This document shows positions 63,070 through 64,000 of a stretch of DNA of 64,000 nucleotides, piece after piece. The stretch lies in NCBI GenBank assembly GCA_016714495.1, contig JADKDU010000008.1, forward strand, positions 35,458-99,457. The letters run 5' to 3'. Origin of the DNA: Hyphomonadaceae bacterium. GTDB taxonomy: Bacteria; Pseudomonadota; Alphaproteobacteria; Caulobacterales; Hyphomonadaceae. The position numbers and the translations under genes are program-made. The notes below the pieces were generated by a model that was not told where the DNA came from, made no database searches, and saw only the letters and a program-made list of their open reading frames with translations. Each line of letters opens with the position of its first letter. Position 1 is the stretch's first letter.

Positions 63070-63564
63070 ATGGCCCGACTGGTTCCCTTGATGGCTGTGC
63101 TGCTGGCGCTTGCGCCGGACGCGATCGCGCAGTCGAAGGCGATCGGCCGTTACAACGACTGGCGCGTCTATACCGAGGGCGAGGGGCGCAATATGGTGTG
63201 CTTTGCGGCGGTGGAAGCCTCCGACATGGCGCCCAAGGCGGCCGACCATGGCGAAGTGACGTTCTATGTCGCGGCGTTCAAGTCGGGCGCGGCGACGAGC
63301 CAGCCGAGCCTGCGCGTTGGCTATACCTTGCGCAAGGATCTGGCGCCGGCGGCGATCATCGGGCGCGACCGCTTCCCAATGTACGCTGCCGGGCAGGAGG
63401 CATTCTTTCCCGACGACCGCGAGAAGCCGCTGCTGGATGCGCTGAAGAAGGGGAAGGAGCTGCGCGTCGAGGCGGCTTCGGTGAAGGACGCGCGCACGGC
63501 GTATCACTTCTCGCTCAAGGGATCGCGCGATGCGATCGACAAGGCGAAGGCTCTCTGCAAGTAG
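63070..63564 (+). CDS. IalB-like (invasion-associated locus B) family protein
   Basis: A 164-residue protein with a Sec signal peptide (ALAPDAIAQS), then YNDWRVYTEGEGRNMVCFAA, which recalls the IalB domain start (WxVxC...CY). A second Cys lies at the C-terminus (KALCK), likely to pair with the first. IalB-domain proteins are common periplasmic proteins of alphaproteobacteria; only Bartonella IalB is tied to invasion, so no virulence role is implied. Confidence 0.7.
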   Translation: MARLVPLMAVLLALAPDAIAQSKAIGRYNDWRVYTEGEGRNMVCFAAVEASDMAPKAADHGEVTFYVAAFKSGAATSQPSLRVGYTLRKDLAPAAIIGRDRFPMYAAGQEAFFPDDREKPLLDALKKGKELRVEAASVKDARTAYHFSLKGSRDAIDKAKALCK

Positions 63565-63683
63565 GCGCAGACGGGCGCCCTTCAGCGGCCATCAAATTAT
63601 CCGCATGTAAGGAGAAGCAGGGTTGTCGTGCGGCGACCGCCGCTGGTGTTAGTGCTCGACACATCACGCAGCAAGGACGCCCC

Positions 63684-64000
63684 ATGAGCTATGTCGACGG
63701 TTTCATCCTTCCGGTGCCGGAAGCCAATCTCAAAGCCTACAAGAAGGACGCGAAGAAGGCCGGCAAGGCGTGGCTGAAGCACGGCGCGCTGCAATACTGG
63801 GAGTCGGTGGCGGATGACGTCCCCGTCGGCAGGTCGACGGACTTCCACAAGGCGGTGAAGAAGAAGGATGGCGAGACAGTGGTGTTCGCCTTCGCAGTCT
63901 ACAAGAACCGCAAGCACCGCGACGAGGTGATGAAGAAGGTGATGGCCGATCCAGCCATGAAGATGGACCCCGCCACCATGACCTTCGACGGCAAGCGCAT
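63684..64000 (+). CDS. DUF1428 protein, cut by the window end
   Basis: The first 105 codons of a protein starting MSYVDGFILPVPEANLKAYK, followed by AKKAGKAWLKHGALQYWES, the DUF1428 (YbaA-like) signature, a dimeric alpha/beta ferredoxin-like fold of unknown function. It continues past position 64000 with no stop. The family is usually about 115-120 residues, so only the last few codons are missing. Confidence 0.9.
   Translation, partial: MSYVDGFILPVPEANLKAYKKDAKKAGKAWLKHGALQYWESVADDVPVGRSTDFHKAVKKKDGETVVFAFAVYKNRKHRDEVMKKVMADPAMKMDPATMTFDGKR

Overview
The window is 64 kb of GC-rich bacterial chromosome that reads as Alphaproteobacteria, most likely Caulobacterales (Hyphomonadaceae-like). The evidence is gene content and order: rpsT-dnaA-dnaN-recF-gyrB, hrcA-grpE-rph-rdgB-hemW, dnaK-dnaJ-dapB, an alphaproteobacterial NepR/EcfG general stress cassette, a RegB/RegA redox pair with a SCO1 protein, a CtrA-type box in front of a flagellum-associated DUF1217 gene, and GANTC sites clustered in front of dnaA. 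The genus is an inference; no rRNA or tRNA gene was recognised.

Layout. 0-11 kb: small metabolic and housekeeping genes (HxlR regulator divergent from an SDR, DsbA-type isomerase, PfkB kinase, glyoxalase-fold proteins, ATP-grasp enzyme, nth, amidase, dapB). 11-15 kb: dnaJ and dnaK, with a strand-specific hairpin between them and a possible heat-shock promoter. 15-22 kb: lipoprotein, AlkB-like dioxygenase, DUF1217 protein, carotenoid oxygenase divergent from TetR, isoprenylcysteine-methyltransferase-like protein, GH130 enzyme. 22-31 kb: hrcA-grpE on the minus strand, rph-NUDIX, rdgB and hemW on the plus strand, a DUF2975/XRE pair, an acyltransferase. 31-38 kb: LppC-like lipoprotein, rsmI, broken yraN, BON lipoprotein, gshB, ubiB, ubiE. 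38-48 kb: mutM, enoyl-CoA hydratase, rpsT, an AT-richer leader, then dnaA, dnaN, recF and gyrB, probably at or near the replication origin. 48-54 kb: RibD-type reductase, cyclophilin, a decayed gene-transfer-agent/phage-like terminase and a large Oar-like TonB-dependent receptor. 54-64 kb: metallopeptidase, large lipoprotein, nepR-ecfG with a matching promoter, HWE kinase, two tiny genes, SCO1, regB, hydrolase, regA, an IalB-like protein and a truncated DUF1428 gene.

Two kinds of damage are visible. dnaA, gyrB and the TonB receptor carry single-base frameshifts, mostly extra bases in 2-3 base homopolymers. Because dnaA and gyrB are essential, assembly or sequencing indels are the likeliest cause. 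The terminase remnant, with nonsense codons, frameshifts and a large internal deletion, looks truly decayed. yraN, a secreted-protein gene, a histidine-kinase fragment and a DUF2061 fragment are intermediate.

Functional threads: genome maintenance (nth, mutM, alkB, rdgB, recF), proteostasis (HrcA-controlled heat-shock genes), redox and respiration control (SCO1/RegBA, UbiB/UbiE, GshB, HemW) and general stress (NepR/EcfG/HWE kinase, although no PhyR gene lies in the window).
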